NCBI RefSeq assembly: GCF_020860125.1
Contig: NZ_JAJBUX010000079.1
Coordinates: 1-18,535 of the forward strand
DNA length: 18,535 bases
Source of the DNA: Cloacibacillus sp.
GTDB lineage: Bacteria > Synergistota > Synergistia > Synergistales > Synergistaceae
Direction: 5' to 3'
Shown: positions 8,181 through 14,768 of the stretch, one piece after another
How the letters are laid out: the number at the start of each line of letters is the position of its first letter
How positions within the stretch are numbered: position 1 is the first letter of the stretch
Program-made: the position numbers and the translations under genes
Notes under the pieces: model-generated
What the model was told of the DNA's origin: nothing
Databases searched by the model: none
The model's input: the letters and a program-made list of their open reading frames with translations, nothing else

Positions 8181-8894
8181 TTGGAACTCATTCGCAATGA
8201 AAGTATGCGCAAGCAGTTATATGCTTTTATAAAAGAGAAATTGAATTCCGGCGAGATCAGGCGGGGCGAGACGATAAACCAGAAGGAGATCCTGGAGACG
8301 CTGGGGATCAGCAAAACGCCCTTCCGCGACTGCATGATCCAGCTGGAGGCCGAGGGCATAGTCAGCATCATTCCCTGTAAAGGCGTCGTCGTAAGAGACA
8401 GGCCCTTTGAAGAGCTGATTGAATTGAACGAAATCGCGGGTTCGTTGGAATCGTCGGCTTTGGAGGCCGCCTTTTACAGTATAAGGGACAACGCCCTGGA
8501 AGGTATGACGTCGATAGTGAATGAGGTCTCGTCAAAGCTTGACAATGAAGATACGTCGATGTGTTATGCGAAAAATATCGATTTTCACCTGCTGATGATC
8601 AACGAATGCCCTAATCAGGCTCTTAAAGCCGCCATATTAAAGTACAGAGACCTGATTCTCGACTTTCCCGCCAAAGATTTGAATATAAATTTGAAATGGG
8701 AAAGGGTTTTCTGGCGTGAGCATAAACAGATGATCGATATCATAAAAGACGGAGATCCTAAGTCTCTCTTTGATTTCTCAAAATATATACATTGGGGCTG
8801 GGAGAACAAAGAGGAGTATTTCGACGAGCTCTATCTGGTAAAATTCGGCACGATGAAAAAATATATGGCGTCAAGATATGAACGGCGTTTTTAA
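8181..8894 (+). CDS. GntR family transcriptional regulator, FCD domain (probable regulator of the lyase cluster)
   Basis: This 237-residue protein has an N-terminal winged helix-turn-helix (about 10-71; ILETLGISKTPFRDCMIQLEAEG is the recognition region) and a C-terminal all-helical FCD ligand-binding domain (about 80-220). That is the FadR-subfamily layout, in which a carboxylate ligand often binds through a metal. The first metal ligand, usually Asp in D-x3-H, appears to be Asn here (N-I-D-F-H), so metal binding may be altered. The TTG start at 8181 is chosen because AAGAGGTG lies just upstream; the next ATG is eight codons further. It is divergent from the lyase gene with a palindrome in the shared 140-nt gap, the usual arrangement for a local, ligand-responsive regulator of the neighbouring catabolic genes. 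Confidence 0.9.
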   Translation: MELIRNESMRKQLYAFIKEKLNSGEIRRGETINQKEILETLGISKTPFRDCMIQLEAEGIVSIIPCKGVVVRDRPFEELIELNEIAGSLESSALEAAFYSIRDNALEGMTSIVNEVSSKLDNEDTSMCYAKNIDFHLLMINECPNQALKAAILKYRDLILDFPAKDLNINLKWERVFWREHKQMIDIIKDGDPKSLFDFSKYIHWGWENKEEYFDELYLVKFGTMKKYMASRYERRF

Positions 8895-8936
8895 CGGCAA
8901 ATGACGTCAGACTCCGAAAAGCTGGAATTATATAGC

Positions 8937-8955
8937 GCCGCCGGGTTCCGGCGGC
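8937..8955 (+). terminator. GC-rich hairpin downstream of the first GntR gene
   Basis: GCCGCCGG (8937-8944) and CCGGCGGC (8948-8955) form an 8-bp stem with a GTT loop, 43 nt past the stop codon. There is no following T-run, so termination would be inefficient or factor-assisted. The rest of the 309-nt gap up to 9204 is A/T-rich promoter sequence with the operator described at 9103; no gene is seen in it. Confidence 0.45.
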
Positions 8956-9102
8956 ATGTGGCGTAGTGTCTGCACGGTATGTATTTGGGCATATCCGCCA
9001 TCGGGGTTGTTGTGGTGTCAATTTATGATTTGGGATGCCGTTATTTTTTGTGGTGTGAGATAAAACTGCCGTGGAAGTATACGAAATATGATAATATATT
9101 TT

Positions 9103-9115
9103 GATAGGCGGTATC
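9103..9115. promoter_or_regulatory. Putative operator in front of the second GntR gene
   Basis: GATA-GGCGG-TATC is a 4-5-4 inverted repeat. It sits just after A/T-rich sequence resembling a -10 (GATAAT at 9090-9095) and about 90 nt before the GntR start. Its core ATAGGCGGTAT recurs exactly over the -10 of the TRAP promoter (10494-10508). A flanking inverted repeat, TTTGATA (9100-9106) with TATCAAA (9123-9129), overlaps it. Confidence 0.5.
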
Positions 9116-9203
9116 CCGTAAATATCAAAGATATAGCATTGCGGGTACAGTATATTTAATTTCACGCAGGCGGCGTGCATTATATTGACGAGGGTGTGTT
9201 GTG

Positions 9204-9878
9204 ATGACTGGGCTTACTCCGAACGATAACGGGCATAAAAAGGAGCAGAATCTCTCCAGCTCCGTTTACGAGGCCATCAAGGACAAGATAATAAACGGCG
9301 ATTTTATGCCGGGCAGCATTCTCATGGAGCGTTCGATCGCCGATGAGTTCGGCGTCAGCCGCACGCCGGTGCGCGAGGCGCTGAAGCGTCTTTCGCAGGA
9401 GGGCTGGGTGGACTGGGAGGAGCGCCGCCGCGCCGTCGTTTCCGAGATAACGATAGCAAAGATTCTCGAGCTTTTTACGCTGCGCGAGATGATAGAGCCC
9501 TTCGCGATCAGGAAGATCATCGAGGAGGGCAAACCACAGGTGCTCGCCGGGCAGCTGGCGGCGGTCTATAACGAGATGGAGGCCGCGAAGGATTCTCCGA
9601 TCGATTTTATGAAGTACGATATGGAGTTTCACACAACGATAATCCAGTTTATGAATCTCTCGACGCTGAACCTGATGTGGCAGAAGATACGCGAAGATAT
9701 GACGCGCCTCGTCATGCACTTGATATATCCGCGCCGCGAGCCCGATATCATCCTTGGGGAACACAAAGAACTTATCGATGCGCTCTGGAACTCCGACGTG
9801 AAAAAGGCCCTCGGTTGTATCGGCGGCCACTTCTCGGTGATCGTGGACCTCTTCAAACAGAACGGCGAGAGGCTCTGA
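9204..9878 (+). CDS. GntR family transcriptional regulator, FCD domain (probable regulator of the TRAP operon)
   Basis: This 224-residue FadR-subfamily repressor has an N-terminal winged helix (IADEFGVSRTPVREALKRLSQEGW is the helix-turn-helix region) followed by an FCD domain. The metal-ligand pattern is intact: D-M-E-F-H, then His in EHKELI, then His in GGHFSV. This suggests metal-assisted binding of a small carboxylate. ATG 9204 is preferred over the adjacent GTG 9201 because GAGGG lies 9 nt upstream of the ATG. The gene ends in a strong terminator shared with the convergent glutaredoxin-like gene. A palindromic element in its upstream region is repeated in the promoter of the downstream TRAP operon, which argues for autoregulation plus control of that transporter. 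It is clearly different in sequence from the first GntR gene in the window. Confidence 0.93.
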   Translation: MTGLTPNDNGHKKEQNLSSSVYEAIKDKIINGDFMPGSILMERSIADEFGVSRTPVREALKRLSQEGWVDWEERRRAVVSEITIAKILELFTLREMIEPFAIRKIIEEGKPQVLAGQLAAVYNEMEAAKDSPIDFMKYDMEFHTTIIQFMNLSTLNLMWQKIREDMTRLVMHLIYPRREPDIILGEHKELIDALWNSDVKKALGCIGGHFSVIVDLFKQNGERL

Positions 9879-9910
9879 AGCCTCCGCCCGCGAATCCGCG
9901 CCGAATATAT

Positions 9911-9946
9911 AAAGACCGGCAGACTGAGGAATGTCTGCCGGTCTTT
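9911..9946. terminator. Strong bidirectional Rho-independent terminator
   Basis: AAAGACCGGCAGAC (9911-9924) and GTCTGCCGGTCTTT (9933-9946) form a 14-bp perfect stem with an 8-nt loop, followed by T's on the plus strand and preceded by A's. Flanking ATATA sequences extend the pairing. It lies between the convergent GntR and glutaredoxin-like genes and serves both. Confidence 0.93.
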
Positions 9947-9947
9947 T

Positions 9948-10232
9948 TTATATATTCTCCCTGATCCGCCTCATGACCGCGTTGAAGTCGAAGGGCTCCT
10001 CGCCGCCGTCGAACATAGCGCCGTTTTCAAAGATAACGCAGGGGATGCCGAGCCTCCTGTTCTTTTTCGCGGCTGCCAGCGTCTCTTCGCCGTCGCGTAT
10101 GACGACAAACTCCCATAGATGCTTCAGGGAGTCGGAGATATCCCTGTACTCGGTCTCTATTCCCTCTTCCCGGCAGCCGCCGAGGATCTTGACGGTCTTT
10201 GGACACTGCATACTGCCGTATACTGTGAGCAT
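9948..10232 (-). CDS. Glutaredoxin-like small thioredoxin-fold protein
   Basis: This 94-residue protein has a glutaredoxin-type fold outline: strand MLTVYGS, the active-site loop with a single Cys (CPKT, Cys10), helix, a strand (TEYRDI), and the cis-proline segment GIPCVIF, followed by an FDG-like turn. The usual CPYC has become a one-cysteine CPxT site, with additional Cys at about 20 and in GIPC. It is therefore a monothiol or atypical glutaredoxin relative; reduction of disulfides or iron-sulfur/thiol chemistry is possible but unproven. AAGAGGTGA lies upstream of the ATG. It stands alone, convergent with the GntR gene and divergent from the TRAP operon, so no pathway link is evident. Confidence 0.75.
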   Translation of the reverse strand: MLTVYGSMQCPKTVKILGGCREEGIETEYRDISDSLKHLWEFVVIRDGEETLAAAKKNRRLGIPCVIFENGAMFDGGEEPFDFNAVMRRIRENI

Positions 10233-10480
10233 ATTCGGTCACCTCTTATGGATTGTAGTATCTCTGATATGTATAATGATATATTTTATCATAATTGGCA
10301 TTCTGTTATCAAACCTATATATTTTTTAAACTCAAGAGAAAAATAGGCGGGGTGAATTTTTCCCTATTTATAGAAGGTATATTTTGTTATTTCTAATACT
10401 TGAATGAAAAATATGACCTTTTTATTAGCTTTAAAAGAATTTTTGATGAGATAAAAATATATTGTTTTATATTTGGTATA

Positions 10481-10509
10481 TTGACAGGACTTCCAATAGG
10501 CGGTATTGT
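10481..10509 (+). promoter_or_regulatory. Sigma-70 promoter of the TRAP operon
   Basis: -35 TTGACA (10481-10486), a 17-nt spacer, and -10 TATTGT (10504-10509), about 107 nt before the dctP start. This is the clearest signal in the 383-nt A/T-rich gap between 10233 and 10615, in which I see no gene. The putative operator 10494-10508 overlaps the -10. Confidence 0.75.
10494..10508. promoter_or_regulatory. Putative GntR operator over the TRAP promoter
   Basis: CAATA-GGCGG-TATTG is a perfect 5-5-5 inverted repeat covering most of the -10 box of the TRAP promoter. It shares the 11-base core ATAGGCGGTAT with the element in front of the GntR gene at 9204. Binding here would block RNA polymerase. 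Confidence 0.6.
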
Positions 10510-10615
10510 ATAGATGTTTCCGGTAATTAGATAACTTTTCCATTTAATGGAACTGAATAGTTGGCTATAACCGTACCCCAGGAGTGGGGCGGATAAAAAA
10601 AGGAGAGTGTAATAG

Positions 10616-11605
10616 ATGAAAAAGTTTACAACACTTACCGTGGTATTATGTATCATGCTGTTTGCGGCGGCGGCGACGGCCGCTCCGAAAGAATTTGCCA
10701 TTGCGAACGACTCCACGGATGACACCGTAACGGGACTCATGACGCAGAAACTTAAAGAGGTGCTTGAGGCGAAGTCAAAGGGAGCCTTTAAGGTTGCGGC
10801 GTTCCCGAACTCACAGCTTGGCTCCGACCGTGAGATTACCCAGAGCTGCCAGAACGGCGAGCTCGCCTTCGTGGTGCAGAACACCGCCCCGCAGGTCAAT
10901 TTTGTGCCGAAGGCCGCCGTCTTTGATCTTCCGAACCTCTTCCTGAACAAAAAGGTGGCGCGCGCCGCGCTTGATAAGTTTCAGAAGGATATCGAACCCG
11001 AATACGCGAAGGCCGGGATCGTTATGCTCGGTTTCGGAGATCAGGGCTTCCGCGTACTCTCCTCGAACAAGGCGATCAACAAGATAGAGGACTTTAAAGG
11101 GCTCAAGCTCCGCACGATGGAGAATAAGTATCATGTCCAGTATTGGCAGTCGCTCGGCGCGAATCCCACGCCGCTCCCCTTCAGCGAGCTTTATCTCGCG
11201 CTGCAGCAGGGTACGGTGACCGGACAGGAAAATCCCTATGAGGTCATCGTCGCGACGAAGCTCTACGAGGTGCAGAAGTATGTGATAGATACAAACCACC
11301 TTTTCCATACGATCACGATCATCATGAGCAAAAACATCTATGACCAGCTCACGCCGGAGGAGCAGAAGCTTGTCCGCGACGCGGCGCGCGAGGTCATCGT
11401 CTGGGGCCGAGAGCAGGCCGATAAGCGCCACGCCGACCGAGTGGCTATCCTCAAGAAGAACAACGTTCAGATAATAGAGCTCAGCGAGAAGCTGCTGGGA
11501 GAGATGCAGGCGAAGTCAAAGCCCGTCTATGACAATATCAGCAAGGTGGTCGGGGCTGATCTTGTGAAAAAACTCCAGAACGCGGTGAAGGAAGCCTCAA
11601 AATAG
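10616..11605 (+). CDS. dctP: TRAP transporter substrate-binding protein DctP
   Basis: This 329-residue periplasmic binding protein has a clear signal peptide (MKK, then a hydrophobic stretch, then AATAAP with cleavage near residue 22). The mature part has the DctP family signature: KLRTMENKYHVQYWQSLGAN, where the Arg of LR is the residue that clamps the ligand carboxylate in characterised DctP/SiaP proteins, and PLPFSELYLALQQGTVTGQENP. The ligand is therefore very probably a carboxylic acid. AAAGGAGAG precedes the ATG. It is first in an operon with dctQ, dctM and an AroE-like dehydrogenase, so a shikimate/quinate-type or related acid is the guess. A stable hairpin after the gene probably raises its expression over the membrane subunits. 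Confidence 0.94.
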   Translation: MKKFTTLTVVLCIMLFAAAATAAPKEFAIANDSTDDTVTGLMTQKLKEVLEAKSKGAFKVAAFPNSQLGSDREITQSCQNGELAFVVQNTAPQVNFVPKAAVFDLPNLFLNKKVARAALDKFQKDIEPEYAKAGIVMLGFGDQGFRVLSSNKAINKIEDFKGLKLRTMENKYHVQYWQSLGANPTPLPFSELYLALQQGTVTGQENPYEVIVATKLYEVQKYVIDTNHLFHTITIIMSKNIYDQLTPEEQKLVRDAAREVIVWGREQADKRHADRVAILKKNNVQIIELSEKLLGEMQAKSKPVYDNISKVVGADLVKKLQNAVKEASK

Positions 11606-11641
11606 GATTATCCCTCGCGGATAAAATTTGCCAGACCTGAC

Positions 11642-11687
11642 AGGGGGCCGGAAGTCAGCTGATTTTTCGGCAAGCTTCCGGCTCTCT
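11642..11687 (+). terminator. Intra-operon attenuator hairpin between dctP and dctQ
   Basis: The core stem GCCGGAAG (11647-11654) with CTTCCGGC (11675-11682) extends outward through G-U and G-C pairs to 11642/11687, followed by TTTG. Such a structure between binding-protein and membrane-subunit genes would partly stop transcription and protect the dctP message 3' end. A 12-bp perfect palindrome, TCCGGCGCCGGA, follows at 11693-11704. Confidence 0.6.
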
Positions 11688-11739
11688 TTGGATCCGGCGC
11701 CGGAGAGAACGGACGGGAAAAGAACAAGGAGGAAATGGA

Positions 11740-12216
11740 ATGCTCAAGTGGGTAAATGATCATTTGGAAGAGACGATAATGGCCATACTGCTCTTTCTCA
11801 TCACGGCGATCATCTCATACTCGGTCATCATGCGCTACGTCTTCAATGATTCTCCCTCATGGGCCGAGGAGATCACAAGGTTTTTCTTTATATGGTCGGC
11901 TTTCATAAGCATCGGCCTATGCATCAAGCGCCAAAGCTCCATCCGCATCGGCATCCTGCTCACGGTGCTCTCGGAAAAAGCATGCAAGGTGCTGCTGATA
12001 CTTGTAAACGTTTTTATAATCGCGGTTCTCGCCTATTGGCTTAAGGGAGCCGTAGGCGTGACAAAGACGCTCATCAATAACGGACAGACAAGCCCCGCGC
12101 TGCTCGTTCCCATGTGGATCATCTACGGATCGTCCGTCGTCGGCTTTGCTCTGGGGATCGTCAGGTGCGCGCAGCAGGTTTTTATAAACGCCGCCGAACT
12201 CAGGAACGTGAGGTAG
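11740..12216 (+). CDS. dctQ: TRAP transporter small permease DctQ
   Basis: This 158-residue membrane protein has four predicted helices and the DctQ-family pattern of the first two helices: ITAIISYSVIMRYVF, then PSWAEEITRFFFIWSAFI. The W-x-E-E-I-x-R-F-x-F-x-W motif is diagnostic. DctQ docks with DctM in the cytoplasmic membrane and is required for Na+-driven uptake of ligand handed over by DctP. AAGGAGGA lies upstream of the ATG. The dctM start follows 6 bases after its stop, indicating coupled translation. Confidence 0.95.
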   Translation: MLKWVNDHLEETIMAILLFLITAIISYSVIMRYVFNDSPSWAEEITRFFFIWSAFISIGLCIKRQSSIRIGILLTVLSEKACKVLLILVNVFIIAVLAYWLKGAVGVTKTLINNGQTSPALLVPMWIIYGSSVVGFALGIVRCAQQVFINAAELRNVR

Positions 12217-12222
12217 GATAAG

Positions 12223-13509
12223 ATGTTAGGATATGTATTTGCGGTATTTGCTATTTGCCTCGCCGTGACCGTCCCCATCGGCATCACGATGGGAATTTCG
12301 GCGATGGTCCCGCACTTTCTCAACCCGATGTTCCCCGCCAAGATCGAATTTATCGTCCGCCAGATGGTCGGCGGCGTTGACTCCACACCGTTTATCGCGG
12401 TCCCGCTCTTTGTCCTGTCGGGTATTATCATGGCCAGGGGCGGCGTCTCGGACAAGCTCTTCAATATGTTCTCCTACTTCGCGGGAGACAAGACGGGCGG
12501 CCTGCCCTGCGCGGTCGTCGTCACCTGCCTCTTTTACGGCGCGATATCGGGCTCCGGCCCCGCGACGGTCGCCGCGATCGGCGCGATGTCGATCCCGCTT
12601 CTCGTCAGCCTCGGATATGACAAGACCTTTGTGACGGCGCTCGTCGCCACCGCCGGCGGCCTTGGCGTCATCATCCCGCCGTCGATCCCCTTCATCCTTT
12701 ACGGCCTCTCGTCGGGGGTGTCGGTGGGCGCGATGTTCATCGCCGGTATTCTTCCCGGGCTGCTCATCGGCTTCTGCCTTATGGCCTACGCCTGCTACTA
12801 TTGCTGGAAGCATGGGGAAGACAAGGAAAAGCTCGCCGCGTACTGCTATGAGCTGCGTAAGAACGGCCTCTGGCATATCTTCTCCAAGAGCTTCTGGGCG
12901 CTCATGACCCCGGTCATCATCCTCGGAGGCATCTACGGCGGCGTGACGACCCCCACCGAGGCGGCCTGCGTCTCCGTGGTCTACGCCCTCATCGTCTGCT
13001 GCTTCGTCTATAAGACGATGACCTTCAAGGATGTCGTCTCGGCCTTTGTCGAGGCAGTGGTCACCTACGGTCCGATAACCTTCATCCTCGCCGGCGCGAT
13101 GGCCTTCGGACGCGTCCTCACGATCATGCAGGCGCCGCAGACGATCGCGATGATGATCACCGGCCTCGTGAGCTCGAAGATAGGCATCCTTATTGTGATA
13201 AACCTCTTTCTGCTCGTCGTCGGCATGGTGATCGACACCTCGCCCGCGATCCTGATACTGACGCCGATTCTGCTGCCGCTTGTAAAGCAGATAGGCGTGG
13301 ACCCCATCCACTTCGGCATCATCATGGTCGTCAACCTCGCGATCGGTTTCGTGACGCCGCCGATGGGCATCAACCTCTTCGTCGCCAGCTCGATGACGGG
13401 CATCTCGGTGGTGACGATCGCGAGAAAGGCGATTCCCTTCATCGTTGCCTTCTTCGTCTCGCTGCTGCTGATCACATTTATACCGGCGATAAGCCTTGCG
13501 CTACTCTAA
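12223..13509 (+). CDS. dctM: TRAP transporter large permease DctM
   Basis: This 428-residue polytopic protein is the TRAP channel subunit that carries out Na+-coupled transport. Family features include the N-terminal GITMGIS segment, PLFVLSGIIMARGG, the AISGSGPATVAAIGAMSIPLL segment (conserved ion/substrate-site helix hairpin), GGLGVIIPPSIPFILYG, and the C-terminal VTPPMGINLFVASSM repeat of that hairpin. The length is normal. It lies between dctQ (6 bases upstream) and the AroE-like gene (20 bases downstream) and is intact. The antisense reading frame covering it is a shadow. Confidence 0.96.
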   Translation: MLGYVFAVFAICLAVTVPIGITMGISAMVPHFLNPMFPAKIEFIVRQMVGGVDSTPFIAVPLFVLSGIIMARGGVSDKLFNMFSYFAGDKTGGLPCAVVVTCLFYGAISGSGPATVAAIGAMSIPLLVSLGYDKTFVTALVATAGGLGVIIPPSIPFILYGLSSGVSVGAMFIAGILPGLLIGFCLMAYACYYCWKHGEDKEKLAAYCYELRKNGLWHIFSKSFWALMTPVIILGGIYGGVTTPTEAACVSVVYALIVCCFVYKTMTFKDVVSAFVEAVVTYGPITFILAGAMAFGRVLTIMQAPQTIAMMITGLVSSKIGILIVINLFLLVVGMVIDTSPAILILTPILLPLVKQIGVDPIHFGIIMVVNLAIGFVTPPMGINLFVASSMTGISVVTIARKAIPFIVAFFVSLLLITFIPAISLALL

Positions 13510-13529
13510 TATAAGGAGATGTAATCAAG

Positions 13530-14426
13530 ATGGATAAACAGGAAATATTCAACAGCTCGGTAAATACGAAGTTTTTCGGCCTGCTTGGCAACCCGCTGGG
13601 GCAGAGCGCGGCCCCCTTCATGCACAACAGCGTCTACCAGAAGCTGGGGATCGACGCGCTCTATGTGCCGCTCGAGCTTTCAATGGACCAGCTCGAGCCG
13701 GTGGTGGCAAATCTTGAAAATTTTCACTACGCCGGTTCTGGCGTGACGATGCCCTTCAAGACGCAGGTGCATAAATACCTCGACGGACTGGCGGATTCGG
13801 CGCGCTTCACGGAGGTCGTCAACACGATAGTCTTCGAGGAGGGCAAAAAGATCGGCCACAACACGGACGGTACCGGTTTCGTCCTCTCGCTTCAAAAGCA
13901 GCTTGGGCTTGAGATCCCCGACCATAACTATCTCATTCTCGGGGCGGGCGGCGCGGGGACGGCGATTGCCTGCGCCCTCGCGATGGAGGGGGCAAAGGAC
14001 ATCAAGTCGCTCTGTATCGCGAAGGATTATTTCTGCGCCGAGACCCTCTTCGACCATGTCGACCGGCACTTCCCCTTCGTCTGCACCATCGGCGAGATGA
14101 CGGAGAAGAGCATCGCGGCGGCGCTTGAAAGGTACGACGTGATAATCCACGCGACGAAGGTGGGAATGTACCCGAAGGTCGACGAGATACTCTTCGACCC
14201 TGACCTCCTTAAGCCGCACCACATAGTGGCCGACGTCGTCTACGTGCCGGTGGAGACGAAGTTGCTGCGCGAGGCCGCGGCCCGCGGCTGCCGGACCCTC
14301 TCAGGCCTCTGGATGAACACCTATCAGGCGGCGGAGCAGATGCGCCTCTGGCTCGGTATCGAGCCGCCGATGGAGTATATGTACAACCACAGCCTGGAAT
14401 ATCTGAAGGCGCAGGGGAAGGCGTGA
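13530..14426 (+). CDS. Shikimate/quinate dehydrogenase-like protein (AroE family) with altered substrate pocket
   Basis: This 298-residue protein has the AroE two-domain layout. The catalytic Lys77 (VTMPFK), Asn98 (VVNT) and Asp113 (NTDG) are conserved, as are the nucleotide loop GAGGAGTA and the C-terminal Gln in NTYQAAEQM. Three usual positions differ. The HSxSP motif that holds the shikimate carboxylate reads QSAAP, so His is Gln25 and the second Ser is Ala28. The Asn of NVT is Gly71. In the VINATP.GM segment the Asn is His. It may therefore act on a related cyclic acid rather than serve in aromatic amino acid synthesis. It is the last gene of the TRAP operon (AAGGAG before the ATG, 20 nt after dctM), so it probably processes the imported substrate. 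An aroE symbol would overstate the evidence. Confidence 0.85.
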   Translation: MDKQEIFNSSVNTKFFGLLGNPLGQSAAPFMHNSVYQKLGIDALYVPLELSMDQLEPVVANLENFHYAGSGVTMPFKTQVHKYLDGLADSARFTEVVNTIVFEEGKKIGHNTDGTGFVLSLQKQLGLEIPDHNYLILGAGGAGTAIACALAMEGAKDIKSLCIAKDYFCAETLFDHVDRHFPFVCTIGEMTEKSIAAALERYDVIIHATKVGMYPKVDEILFDPDLLKPHHIVADVVYVPVETKLLREAAARGCRTLSGLWMNTYQAAEQMRLWLGIEPPMEYMYNHSLEYLKAQGKA

Positions 14427-14539
14427 TAGAGAGATTGTCATAATAGGATTGTCTGAAAACAGAACCCTAAATTGACCGCGGTTGTCTGAAGGGTTGAATA
14501 TAAGACTAAATCAACGTACTGCCGGAAAGCTGTGAATTA

Positions 14540-14571
14540 AACCTGAGAGAGATTTTGAATCGTCTCAGGTT
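14540..14571 (+). terminator. Rho-independent terminator of the TRAP-dehydrogenase operon
   Basis: AACCTGAGA (14540-14548) pairs with TCTCAGGTT (14563-14571). An inner GATT/AATC helix closes the loop, and TTTTTTGTTTT follows. The site lies 114 nt after the AroE-like stop codon. Confidence 0.88.
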
Positions 14572-14584
14572 TTTTTGTTTTATG

Positions 14585-14625
14585 ACAAAATCCCGTCGCT
14601 TTGAAGAATCAGGCCGGGATTTTGT
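14585..14625. terminator. Second hairpin in the convergent intergenic region
   Basis: ACAAAATCCCG (14585-14595) and CGGGATTTTGT (14615-14625) form an 11-bp perfect stem with a 19-nt loop. The arms end in A's and T's, so the hairpin can terminate transcription weakly from either side. It lies between the plus-strand operon terminator and the rtcB operon 3' end. Confidence 0.5.
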
Positions 14626-14656
14626 GCTGGATTTTTAGAATCTGAAGCTAAAACGG

Positions 14657-14671
14657 CGTCGTTCAGCGACG
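14657..14671 (-). terminator. Probable terminator of the Ro60-rtcB operon
   Basis: CGTCG-TTCAG-CGACG forms a 5-bp hairpin; on the minus strand it is followed by CCGTTTTAGC. A further GGCGCG/CGCGCC hairpin (14745-14767) sits directly after the rtcB stop. The two together may end the minus-strand transcript. The T-run is short, so this is a moderate call. Confidence 0.4.
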
Positions 14672-14768
14672 GTAGAAATATAATTTCAGTGACGAGCAGC
14701 TTCTTCTCTTCTCGTGGATTTTTACTTTCGCGTGGTTGTGACGTGGCGCGATTTTTCTTAACGCGCCG

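Noticed and set aside
12226..13311. 361-codon minus-strand frame opposite dctM
   Set aside because: The translation is Asp/Arg/His-rich and low in hydrophobics, the usual antisense shadow of a membrane protein gene in GC-rich DNA.
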